From Verrucomicrobiales bacterium (GTDB lineage: Bacteria > Verrucomicrobiota > Verrucomicrobiia > Verrucomicrobiales > DEV007), in NCBI GenBank assembly GCA_018058245.1, contig JAGPCC010000010.1:1-36923 (forward strand): a stretch of DNA of 36,923 nucleotides, written 5' to 3'. Below are positions 7,176-14,859 of the stretch, piece by piece. Position numbers and translations under genes: made by a program. The notes below the pieces were generated by a model. The model ran no database searches. It was not told the DNA's origin and saw only the letters and a list, made by a program, of their open reading frames with translations. Positions within the stretch are counted from its first letter, which is position 1; each line of letters opens with the position of its first letter.

Positions 7176-8567
7176 ATGAAACTCCTGACGCCGATTCTTC
7201 TTTCCCCGAAGTCATCCGGACTCGCGATCCCCGCGATCCCGGAAGAGGTTCATTTCCCCGACTTTTGCAGCAGCGATCTCCCGCACATCGCGGACAACCG
7301 CCGTTGCACGACGTCGAGGCGCTACAGAGGTAGCTCCCTCGCAAACACGACACTTCACCGCAATAGCGGTGAGCATCCTGCCTTCCCCGAGGGAACGCAG
7401 GGCTTCGGTCGAACCCGTTCAATCGACGGGCTTCGAGAATTCAGAAAAAGAACAAAATTGAACAATCAAAATCAAAATAACTCCCTGCCTGCTCCCGACG
7501 ACAAGACGTCGGATGAGCAGCAACCGCAACTGACTGGATTCTGGGGCAAGTGCGCCACGATCCAGCCGAACAACTTCAAGTTCAAGAGTCTCTCGAACTG
7601 GTCCTTCAACACCGCAGTGGGATGCGCGCATGCCTGCCGATTCTGCTACGTCCCCAGCGTTTCCACGATCAAACTCTCTCCAAAGCTCGAGAAGCTCGGA
7701 GTCGACGATCCGGATTCCCAGTGGGGCGACTACGTCTACCTGCGCCATTGGGACGAGGGGCAGTTCCTCCGTTCTCTCTCGCAGGCGGAAAACACGCCCG
7801 TCGACGAGCTCAATCCCGACGGAAACCGGGCGGTGATCTACTGCTCGACGACGGACCCCTACCAGGTGCTTCGGCACCCGGATCCCAAGATGCGGCGCAA
7901 GCTGGCAGACCATGCCTCCCACCTTGTTCGCAGATCCCTGGAGCTCATCCGGGACGAATCCACGCTAAATGTGCGGATTTTGACCCGAAGCCCCCTGGCA
8001 CACCGTGACTTCGACCTGTATCGAAGCTTCGGTGATCGCCTCGTCTTCGGCATGTCGTTGCCGACGCTCGATAACAAGCTCGCAAAGATATACGAGCCGC
8101 ACGCCCCTTCACCTTCCCAGCGCCTGAAAACGCTGCACGAAGCAAAGGAAGCTGGCCTACACGTCTTCGTGGCCATGGCGCCTACCTACCCTAACGGGGA
8201 GGGACAGGACCTTCGCAATACTCTCACGGCGATCCGTGAGCTGGACCCCATCACGGTCTTTCACGAACCCATCAATATCCGGTCGGAAAACGTCAAGCGC
8301 ATCGAGGAGCATGCCCGCTCCCTCGGGGTGACGGTGAAGACCGATGTCTTCGATACGAGGGAGAGCTGGGCGGATTACGCCTTGCATGCCCTGTATCTGG
8401 TCGAGATCATCGCCGAAGAACTCGGCATGACCGACCGACTTCACCTCTGGCCGGACAAGAGTCTGGGGTCGAAGTGGATGCTCAAACGGTTCAAGGACCC
8501 GGATGAACATCTGAGCTGGCTCAACCACTGGTGGTCCCGCATCAGCGAGTGGCCGTCCGCGGACTGA
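7176..8567 (+). CDS. Radical SAM protein, SPL/photolyase-like (COG1533 type)
   Basis: The radical-SAM signature C-x3-C-x2-C is present as CAHACRFCYV (near 7623-7650), preceded by LTGFWGKCATIQPNN and SLSNWSFNTAVG. Further typical elements are the Ser/Thr-rich STTDPYQ, the RILTRSPLAHRD strand and a Gly/Ser strand GMSLPTLD. This matches the Rv2578c/SplB-like group, related to spore photoproduct lyase, which uses a [4Fe-4S] cluster and SAM to make radicals on nucleic acid or unknown substrates. The full frame has 463 residues, but the first 94 have no recognisable content. A TTG at 7458 after an A-rich stretch would give 369 residues and fits the family better, so the 5' end is uncertain. It follows the DUF488 gene and is closed by a strong terminator. 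Confidence 0.85.
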   Translation: MKLLTPILLSPKSSGLAIPAIPEEVHFPDFCSSDLPHIADNRRCTTSRRYRGSSLANTTLHRNSGEHPAFPEGTQGFGRTRSIDGLREFRKRTKLNNQNQNNSLPAPDDKTSDEQQPQLTGFWGKCATIQPNNFKFKSLSNWSFNTAVGCAHACRFCYVPSVSTIKLSPKLEKLGVDDPDSQWGDYVYLRHWDEGQFLRSLSQAENTPVDELNPDGNRAVIYCSTTDPYQVLRHPDPKMRRKLADHASHLVRRSLELIRDESTLNVRILTRSPLAHRDFDLYRSFGDRLVFGMSLPTLDNKLAKIYEPHAPSPSQRLKTLHEAKEAGLHVFVAMAPTYPNGEGQDLRNTLTAIRELDPITVFHEPINIRSENVKRIEEHARSLGVTVKTDVFDTRESWADYALHALYLVEIIAEELGMTDRLHLWPDKSLGSKWMLKRFKDPDEHLSWLNHWWSRISEWPSAD

Positions 8568-8578
8568 TCCCTCCCCCG

Positions 8579-8616
8579 GGACCCGGGCTGCTTCGGCGGT
8601 CCGGGTCCTTTTTTTT
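8579..8616 (+). terminator. Rho-independent terminator
   Basis: GGACCCGG pairs with CCGGGTCC (8579-8586 with 8601-8608), followed by eight T. It lies 11 bp after the radical-SAM stop codon. Confidence 0.9.
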
Positions 8617-8772
8617 GGAGACGCGACCACCAGCATAGCTATTGACGCGGCACCTGTCCGCCACTTCTGCCCGGGCGGTCTCTCGAACCAGCGCACCATG
8701 CAACCGCCCGGCAGCAGTGGCATCGGCCAAGAGGATATCGAAAAAGGTACTTCCTTCGTTCGCCGACACTTC

Positions 8773-8806
8773 AGTAACACCCCGATACCGCCGTATTTTT
8801 TCCGCC
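8773..8806 (+). repeat. 34-bp dispersed repeat, copy C
   Basis: It starts AGTAACACCC and ends CCGTATTTTTTCCGCC. It matches copy A at 29 of 34 and copy B at 27 of 34 positions. No gene starts within 700 bp downstream, so it is unlikely to be only a promoter for the next gene. Confidence 0.7.
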
Positions 8807-9032
8807 ACACGACAGCTCGCCAGCTCAAGTGCCGACTCTCACCGTTTAGACCCAAATCGCTGAACATGCCTCTCTCCTAATAACATCCGAATATTAGCTC
8901 ATATTTTCAGCTCTACTTTATCGCCTTCCTCCGCTACCAGCTTAGCCCCTTTCAGATCCTGAACATTTCCATCCATCACAGCAGGCTCTTTAAAGAATCC
9001 ACCAGACCACTTCTAAAATCACTCCCATCGAG

Positions 9033-9143
9033 GCAAGGTGGGGGAGTTTACGACCCCACCTTGCGGAGGTCCCAAGGGTGGCCTTGCCGGGCGCGACGAG
9101 GGCGTAGCCCGTAGGAGCGGCCGGAGCAGGGCACACCTGGGAC
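9033..9143 (+). repeat. Structured intergenic block with nested inverted repeats
   Basis: First comes a perfect 11-bp stem, GCAAGGTGGGG (9033-9043) with CCCCACCTTGC (9054-9064), around a 10-nt loop. Next is a long imperfect stem closed by GTCCCA (9069-9074) and TGGGAC (9138-9143), whose interior contains a GGGC-GTA-GCCC hairpin and further G/C-rich pairing. There is no T-tract, so it is not an ordinary terminator. It may be a small structured RNA, a recombination site, or a dispersed palindromic element. Confidence 0.5.
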
Positions 9144-9506
9144 GACTGGGAGACGCATCAATTCATCGGCAGGTAGCTCTCCAACTGGTACGCAGTCCAG
9201 AGCTCCCACCGAACGATCGCGGTGACTCGAATACCCGCTGCCTCCGGCCCCACACCCCGCTTGCTCGAAGTAGTGCTCATGCCTCGATCCCGAGGAGCAT
9301 TTCGAATAGCTATAGCTCGCACTGCATCGGCGGTCCGGGCCACTCTTTCGGAAAGCTGTCGGCGGCCGAATCCAGAGGCGACTCGATTGAGTGACATCTG
9401 AAGATCAAGCATAGCTCCTACCACTGGCAATCCTCCGGCACTCATGTCTCATAATGCTTGCTATTCCGATCAAAAAAAGCTAATTTTGCCTGAAATAGAG
9501 CTCACT

Positions 9507-9836
9507 ATGGGGCGGAAGGCGACAGCACTGCTACCGAAACATGCCCGGATAGTCTCCGAGGTGGGGGAGAATCTGCGCCTCGCCCGCCTCCGGCGCCGCC
9601 TCAGTGCCCAGCAGGTGGCGGACCGTGCCGGGATTAGTCGATCGACCTTGCAAAGCCTCGAGAGTGGTTCCTCCAGCGTCGCGACCGGTAACCTGCTTCA
9701 GGTGCTCGTTGTGCTGGGGCTGGAGAAGGACTTCCTCACGCTCGCCGCGGCTGATCCGCTCGGCCGCAAGCTGGAAGATGCCCGCCTCACCGAAACCCGA
9801 CAGCGGGCGCCGAAGCGGAGGAAGGAAGAGCCATGA
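9507..9836 (+). CDS. HipB-like XRE antitoxin/regulator
   Basis: The start is the ATG at 9507 (MGRKATALLPKH), giving 109 residues; upstream codons in the frame look non-coding. The HTH runs GENLRLARLRRRLSAQQVAD and then SRSTLQSLESGSSSVATGNL (about residues 20-60). A helix LLQVLVVLGLEKDF and a basic tail ending QRAPKRRKEEP follow. HipB proteins bind HipA and repress the operon. The gene overlaps hipA by 4 bp (ATGA), indicating translational coupling. There is a 1-kb gene-free region upstream with no clear paired operator. Confidence 0.85.
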   Translation: MGRKATALLPKHARIVSEVGENLRLARLRRRLSAQQVADRAGISRSTLQSLESGSSSVATGNLLQVLVVLGLEKDFLTLAAADPLGRKLEDARLTETRQRAPKRRKEEP

Positions 9837-11101
9837 GCCGCGAAGTCGAGGTGTGGGGTGACTGGAGGGAGCTGGGTGGAGCGATCCGCATGGGCATCCT
9901 CCGAGCTTCCGAGGCCCGGGGCAAGGAGGTCTTCGCTTTCGAGTATGACCGCGAGTGGTTGCGGAGGGAGTCCTTTCGCGATCTCGATCCAGACCTCCAG
10001 CTTTACGAGGGACCCCAGTATCTCGATACCGGGGATCGCCCCAACTTCGGGCTGTTTATGGATTCGTCTCCGGATCGGTGGGGAAGGCTTCTCATGCGGC
10101 GGCGGGAGGCGATGCGGGCACGGGCCGAGGGTCGACCGGAGCGCCGATTGCAGGAGATCGACTTCCTACTGGGTGTCCACGACGAGCAGCGGGTCGGTGG
10201 CATGCGCTTCCGCGACACGAGCAGGGGCGACGCTTGGCAATGTGACGACCCCACCATGGTCACTCCGCCCTGGACCTCCCTCCGCGAACTGGAGCACGCA
10301 AGCTGGCAACTGCAGCGTGACGATGCCGAAGAGGATCCCCACTACCGCGAATGGCTGAGCCTGCTCATGGCACCGGGTTCCTCGCTCGGTGGTGCTCGCC
10401 CCAAGGCCGGAGTCAGGGATGAGCAGGGGGAGCTCTGGATCGCCAAGTTCCCCGGCCGCAATGACGAGCGCGACATGGGTGCTTGGGAGATGGTGGCACA
10501 CCGGTTGGCAAAGCTGGCGGGGCTGGAGGTGGCCGAGGCTCGTCTCGAGCAATTTGGAGGCCGGCAGCACACCTTTCTGGTTCGACGCTTCGACCGCTTT
10601 CCCGGCACCCGGGGAGCGGAGAGAATTCATTTCGCCTCGGCGATGACCCTGCTCGGCTACAACGACGGTGCGGACCATTCGGGAGGAGCGAGCTACTTCG
10701 AGCTGGCGGAACTTTTGATCCGACAAGGTGCCGAACCGGATCTCGACCTTAGGGAGCTATGGCGGCGGATCGTCTTCTCCATCGCGATCCGGAATACCGA
10801 CGACCACCTCCGCAACCACGGCTTCCTGCTCACCCCGGGAGGATGGAGACTTTCTCCGGCATTCGACCTCAACGCGGATCCGGATGGATATGGGTTGAGC
10901 TTAAACATCACGGAAACCGACAACTCCCTCGACTTCGAGGTGGCCCGGGAAGTGGCGGAGTACTTTCGTCTCGAACCACGGGACGCCAACCGGGTCCTCG
11001 ACCAGGTGAAGCAGGCGGTCGCAAGGTGGCGCGAAACGGCAAGTGAGCTCGGGATCAGTCGATCCGAGCAGGAGGCGATGGAAGTCGCCTTCAGGAGTTG
11101 A
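9833..11101 (+). CDS. hipA: HipA-family serine/threonine kinase toxin
   Basis: The protein has 422 residues, close to the usual HipA length. The N-terminal subdomain contains FGLFMDSSPDRWGRLLMRRR (about 72-92) and LLGVHDEQRVGGMRF. The kinase part shows SSLGGARPKAG (about 184-194, the Gly-rich ATP loop), a WIAKFPGR strand with the ATP-binding lysine, the catalytic loop NTDDHLRNHGFL (about 321-332), and the metal-binding SPAFDLNAD (about 340-348). All the expected kinase landmarks are visible, so it should be active. Characterised HipA proteins phosphorylate aminoacyl-tRNA synthetases and slow growth; the target here cannot be read. It is translationally coupled to the HipB-like gene. A role in stabilising the element is a reasonable inference. 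Confidence 0.9.
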   Translation: MSREVEVWGDWRELGGAIRMGILRASEARGKEVFAFEYDREWLRRESFRDLDPDLQLYEGPQYLDTGDRPNFGLFMDSSPDRWGRLLMRRREAMRARAEGRPERRLQEIDFLLGVHDEQRVGGMRFRDTSRGDAWQCDDPTMVTPPWTSLRELEHASWQLQRDDAEEDPHYREWLSLLMAPGSSLGGARPKAGVRDEQGELWIAKFPGRNDERDMGAWEMVAHRLAKLAGLEVAEARLEQFGGRQHTFLVRRFDRFPGTRGAERIHFASAMTLLGYNDGADHSGGASYFELAELLIRQGAEPDLDLRELWRRIVFSIAIRNTDDHLRNHGFLLTPGGWRLSPAFDLNADPDGYGLSLNITETDNSLDFEVAREVAEYFRLEPRDANRVLDQVKQAVARWRETASELGISRSEQEAMEVAFRS

Positions 11102-11175
11102 GTCCTCAATGTTGGAGGATCAGCTCCGGGAGTCTTCCTTTGGTAGCTGGACGGCACGCCCGTGATTCGTGACCG

Positions 11176-11228
11176 ACTACCACCAACTACCAGATCAACT
11201 ACAAGACCGGCTACCACAATTTTTGTGG
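11176..11228 (+). promoter_or_regulatory. Helically phased ACTAC repeats and adjoining palindrome
   Basis: ACTAC occurs at 11176, 11186 and 11198, with a fourth related CTACCA at 11211; the spacing is 10-12 bp, about one helical turn. It runs directly into a perfect inverted repeat CCACAA-TTT-TTGTGG (11214-11228). The block lies in the 182-bp gap after hipA and before the gene at 11284, so it is an iteron-like candidate binding site for a regulator of that gene, or an origin-type element. Confidence 0.5.
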
Positions 11229-11283
11229 CAGCTTCCAAAATCTCAGGAACCCTCGGAAGCAGGGGAATAACACCCGGCTTACC

Positions 11284-12861
11284 ATGAAAGAGGATCACGA
11301 TTTTGGAGATGCCGTTGCCGCTCTTGCGGCACTCTCGGGGACCACGAAAGTTCAGGCGGCAGTGCAGGCCGCCAACTTTCTGGCGGCTCTGACAGGGCCA
11401 CGAGGAGGTCTCGTCTGCCTCGGGGAAGAAGTTCAACCGATCGGAGCGAGCATGATCAGCGTCGGCGGCGACTCCACGGAACAAGCACGGTTGACCGAGC
11501 TGCTCTTCGCACCGCTGCGATTCCTTCAGGAAGACCTCATCGACTATTCGCGCCGGGTCGAGCCCAAGCTGCGGGATCGCCTTGCCAACTCGCTGGCCGA
11601 TCCCCATCACACGGACTACGGGAATCGCCGCGCCGTGGTCGAGTCCGATCTTGCCGAGGCGGAGCAGAAACACGCGACCGGGCAGGCCGGAAAGTCCATG
11701 CAGATGGTCTCTACCTGTCATCCCGTCGATCGCTACGAAGAAATCCTCCGAGAGCACGCGAAGACACGGGAGCAACGGGAGGACGAAGCATTCTATGCAT
11801 CTGCATGTCCTTTCGCCAAGGTCGACTACGAGACGATGCTCAAATACAACGAGGCGCGCTGTCTACGCGAACCGCTCGTGCTGCTGGAGAACCCTGAGTC
11901 GCAGATGCTTCTCCGGGGAATGGACCAGGTCGACCACCAATCGCCACTGGTCCTGGACTCGGACGGATGCCTCCTCGCCGGCGTCTTCGGAAAGCCTCGT
12001 CACAAGGCCGCCGAGGTCATCGAGAGACTGCTCTCCGGCCGGAGCACCCGGGCAGTGAGTGGAGGTGGTGGGAGGCCGGGGCGTGGCATCCTGTTCTCGA
12101 TCACCGATCGCCATAGCCTCGCCGGGTGGATGAACCGCAACGATGGAAGCCGCCTCCTCTCCCGGACCCTGGTAGTGGATCCTACCCGCCGGGAGGAAGA
12201 CATGGAAAAACCGTGCGATGAGGAAGCGATCCGGGAGGGCTACTACAAGTATAGAAGGACCGTGAAGGGTGTGCTGCGCCTGCGACGGATCGACGCCCCC
12301 GGAATCAATCCCATCCTCAAAGGTGAGGCCGCCGCGCAGTTCTTTCATGAGCAGCGCAAGTTCCAATCGCAAATCGGCGAAGTCGAGCCACGCCTGAAAC
12401 CCTATGCAGCGCATTTCGTCCATCTCCCCGCCACCATGCTGTGGGCGCTCGAGCAACTCTGCCAGACTCGCGAATATCGGGCCAACTGGGCCTCCGGGGG
12501 AACCGGCGACGTGAGCAAGCAGCTCTGCCGCACCCGCGAATATAGTGAGCTCATTCCGTGCGCGATCCATCTCGCGGAAGAGGCGATGAAAGCTCACCTC
12601 CAGATCGTGAAGAACGGCATCAATGTCGGCGAGCGGCAGTCCAACGAAGAGGAGGCCCTGCGCATGCTTCGCAAGTTGCTCCAAAACGAGCCGTGCCGGT
12701 TCCGTGAGCTGTATCGGAAATACCCCGACCAGAACGTCTCCCTCCACCGCCCCACCTTCGAATACCTGATCGAGACGGAGCGCGTCCAGGAGGTGGAGAA
12801 GGGCCTGTATCAGGTCTCCGATCTGGGGCGCACCGAGTTGGCAAGTCTGGGAGCGAATTAA
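11284..12861 (+). CDS. Large accessory protein, possibly DUF3987-like
   Basis: This is a 525-residue soluble protein. The N-terminus (DAVAALAALSGTTKVQAAVQAANFLAALTGPRGGLV) is alanine-rich and helical. The middle contains LRDRLANSLADP, then LDSDGCLLAGVFGK and SITDRHSLAGWMNRNDGSRLLSRTLVVDP, a layout reminiscent of the YfjI/DUF3987 proteins found next to primase-like genes in mobile elements. The C-terminus looks like a winged-helix (FRELYRKYPDQNVSLHRPTF ... LYQVSDLGRTEL). I see no Walker A motif of the form GxxxxGK(S/T). A short internal duplication (QLCQTREY and QLCRTREY) lies 22 residues apart. It shares helical character and a terminal winged helix with the gene at 13531, so they may be distant paralogues. 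Family assignment is tentative. Confidence 0.5.
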   Translation: MKEDHDFGDAVAALAALSGTTKVQAAVQAANFLAALTGPRGGLVCLGEEVQPIGASMISVGGDSTEQARLTELLFAPLRFLQEDLIDYSRRVEPKLRDRLANSLADPHHTDYGNRRAVVESDLAEAEQKHATGQAGKSMQMVSTCHPVDRYEEILREHAKTREQREDEAFYASACPFAKVDYETMLKYNEARCLREPLVLLENPESQMLLRGMDQVDHQSPLVLDSDGCLLAGVFGKPRHKAAEVIERLLSGRSTRAVSGGGGRPGRGILFSITDRHSLAGWMNRNDGSRLLSRTLVVDPTRREEDMEKPCDEEAIREGYYKYRRTVKGVLRLRRIDAPGINPILKGEAAAQFFHEQRKFQSQIGEVEPRLKPYAAHFVHLPATMLWALEQLCQTREYRANWASGGTGDVSKQLCRTREYSELIPCAIHLAEEAMKAHLQIVKNGINVGERQSNEEEALRMLRKLLQNEPCRFRELYRKYPDQNVSLHRPTFEYLIETERVQEVEKGLYQVSDLGRTELASLGAN

Positions 12862-13530
12862 CGAGATCATGTCGCCTCCTGAGTGTCAGGGCCGACGACT
12901 GTTTCTCGCAATGTCCGCACTGACAAATTCGACCGAATCGGGGTGGTAGGTGTCGTAGACCAAAGTCCTCCAGGGCGACTTGGGATTCTCGCCCACCGAA
13001 ATCGCTGCCGTCGTCGCGGATTCATCGCCCTCACCCCAGGCTCCCCGTCGAATTGCTGCAGTTCGCAGCCCATTTGCGGCAAACAGCCGCAGTAAGAGAG
13101 CCCCGGGGAATTTGGGGATACTCGCGAATTTCGACGATCGCCGGGAGTTCCCCATTGTTTGAATAAAGCACTGACAAACTGACACGCTCGACCGAGCCTC
13201 CTCGCCCTCTCCCGCCTGCTTGGTCCGCATCCCCGATCGGACGTTCGCAGCAGAAGTTGCCGATGGAAGGTCGCGCTGGCATTCGCCGTCATCGTTCCTC
13301 ACTCGAGCAACCCGGGGGGCAGCTCATTTGATTAATCCAGTCCTGATCGTTCAAGTCATGCTTGATCTATTCACTCCAGTCGAATCAACCGGCTTGTCAT
13401 GATTGCATGAGCAACCAGGCAGAGGAGTTGGAGAGCAGGCTCTGATGGTTACAGGGCGCGCCGTTTTTCTCGGCTGGCCAGAGCGTTTCTCGCTGGCGAA
13501 AATGGAAAGTCGGGGAACACTCGGTAATGG
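12862..13530. other. Intergenic stretch, no supported gene
   Basis: Several overlapping short open frames occur in both strands, but none has coherent protein character. Visible elements are a GCGGC-AAACA-GCCGC hairpin (13076-13090) and an 11-mer GCACTGACAAA present at 12917 and 13168. The sequence may contain regulatory DNA for the gene at 13531 or a decayed gene. Confidence 0.5.
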
Positions 13531-14859
13531 ATGCGCACCCCAATCCAGATTCCGAATTTCCTCGCACCCGATGAGTCGGTGACGGGGATCGGGGCGTTCC
13601 GCATCCTGGGCATCTACGAACTCGTTGATCAGTTTGCGACCGAGTTCCAGATCGACCACGAGATCGCCTTCGCCTCCCTGCTGGCCGGTTTCTCGCATTC
13701 GATCGGGGGTGCGTTCGAGATCGACAGCGCCCTGGGGAAGATCCGGCCGCCGTTCTCCCTGCTTCTGGTGACACCCGAGACAGACGCGATCTGGTGCCGG
13801 ATCCCAACCCGGTTCCTCGTTGATGACTTCGAGGGTACGATGCGGGCGTTCTCCAATGTGAACCTCTCGCGGAACAAGAATCCCGACAAGGACGCGGAGG
13901 CCGCTCCCGGCCACCCCGAGGAGGACCGAATCGCCCAAACGATGGAAACGGCAAAGTCGGTATATGCGGACAAAGTCGCGGAGCGGATCACCACCTCCTC
14001 TCTGGCAGCACCGTTCCTGCGGGAGCCCTTCGACCACCATGTCCTGCTCACCGCCCCTCCCACGGGCCTGAGTCGCGCGTTTCGACTGCTGTCATCCGAC
14101 GAGAGGTTCCGGCTTGAGCAGGCCCTATGCTCAAGCACGCCGATGCCACCGCGGGCCGGGGAAGTGTCCGGTGCGGCACCCTCCTTCTTCTGGCAGGTGG
14201 ATCATCACGAGGCCCGTCGGTTCATCGAACAGAATCCCTGGTTTGCCGGGATGCCTTTCCTGATGCTGGAGTCTGCCACCCCGGGAGCCGCGAGGCTTGA
14301 GGTAGATGGCATGTCCCCCGGCGAGATCCACCGCCGGTGCTTCGAACTCTTCGTGATGCGTCACTGTGCCATGCGGCGTCCCACTACTTTCTCCGTACGC
14401 GACGACGCCACCTTCCGGCCATTGCGCAAGTTTCTCACGAAGGCCCAAGCCTGGGAGGCAAAGTTCGAGACACGGTCTCTGGCACGTCCGGCCCGCGTGG
14501 CGGAACACGCCCTTCGCTTCGCTCTCCTGTTAACCATTTTGGACAAGAAGCCGGAGCCCGATGAGGCGGCCGTCTTCATGGGACTGGAGCTGGCCAAGCG
14601 GCTTCACATTCGGCATCTGAAAACACTGACGAAGATTCTGCCGATTGCCCCGAGCGAGGTGCCGGACACAGAGGGAATGTCGGACCGGGAGAGGAACGTC
14701 TACTTCCGCGTCTGCGAGCGCCCGGGGCTCAGTCCGTCGAAGTTGGGCCGGTCCTTTCAGAGCATGAGGAAAACGGAAAGGGACCAGCTGATCGCGACCC
14801 TGATGGGAAGACGGTTGGTGGAGCTGAGGGGCGGGGGGCTGTATCAGTTCGCGGCATGA
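13531..14859 (+). CDS. Accessory protein, possibly DUF3987-like
   Basis: The protein has 442 residues and starts MRTPIQIPNFLAPDE. The first 130 residues (FRILGIYELVDQFATEFQI, then FASLLAGFSHSIGGAFEI and PFSLLLVTPE) resemble the N-terminal helical unit seen in DUF3987/YfjI-type proteins of mobile elements. A middle domain with WQVDHHEARRFIEQNPWFAG follows. The C-terminus resembles a winged helix (RNVYFRVCERPGLSPSKLGR, ending GGGLYQFAA). No Walker A motif is visible. Its stop codon overlaps the start of the M41 peptidase gene (ATGA), so the two are translationally coupled and may act together. I cannot give a function. Confidence 0.5.
   Translation: MRTPIQIPNFLAPDESVTGIGAFRILGIYELVDQFATEFQIDHEIAFASLLAGFSHSIGGAFEIDSALGKIRPPFSLLLVTPETDAIWCRIPTRFLVDDFEGTMRAFSNVNLSRNKNPDKDAEAAPGHPEEDRIAQTMETAKSVYADKVAERITTSSLAAPFLREPFDHHVLLTAPPTGLSRAFRLLSSDERFRLEQALCSSTPMPPRAGEVSGAAPSFFWQVDHHEARRFIEQNPWFAGMPFLMLESATPGAARLEVDGMSPGEIHRRCFELFVMRHCAMRRPTTFSVRDDATFRPLRKFLTKAQAWEAKFETRSLARPARVAEHALRFALLLTILDKKPEPDEAAVFMGLELAKRLHIRHLKTLTKILPIAPSEVPDTEGMSDRERNVYFRVCERPGLSPSKLGRSFQSMRKTERDQLIATLMGRRLVELRGGGLYQFAA

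Larger units (their letters stand above)
8617..9506. other. Intergenic stretch with repeat and structured sequence
   Basis: There is no convincing gene in 890 bp. It contains repeat copy C (8773-8806) and a strongly self-complementary block (9033-9143). A 95-residue minus-strand frame (9158-9445) has no family resemblance or ribosome site, and I do not call it. Confidence 0.55.

Noticed and set aside
4640-8810. The repeat read as a conserved peptide (AEKIRR-Y-GVT) on the minus strand
   Set aside because: Copies A and C keep the peptide, but copy B has a stop in that frame, so conservation is of DNA and not of a small protein.
9158-9445. Minus-strand frame of 95 codons upstream of hipB
   Set aside because: No recognisable domain, no start signal, and it ends in the region of strong inverted repeats; too weak to call.
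10693-12870. Long minus-strand frames opposite hipA and the 525-residue gene
   Set aside because: The plus-strand proteins have clear kinase motifs or coherent domains; the minus frames are composition-driven.
12867-13302. Overlapping minus-strand frames of about 140 codons in the gap before 13531
   Set aside because: Several phases are open at once, with Arg/Ser/Pro-rich content, no ribosome site and no motif.
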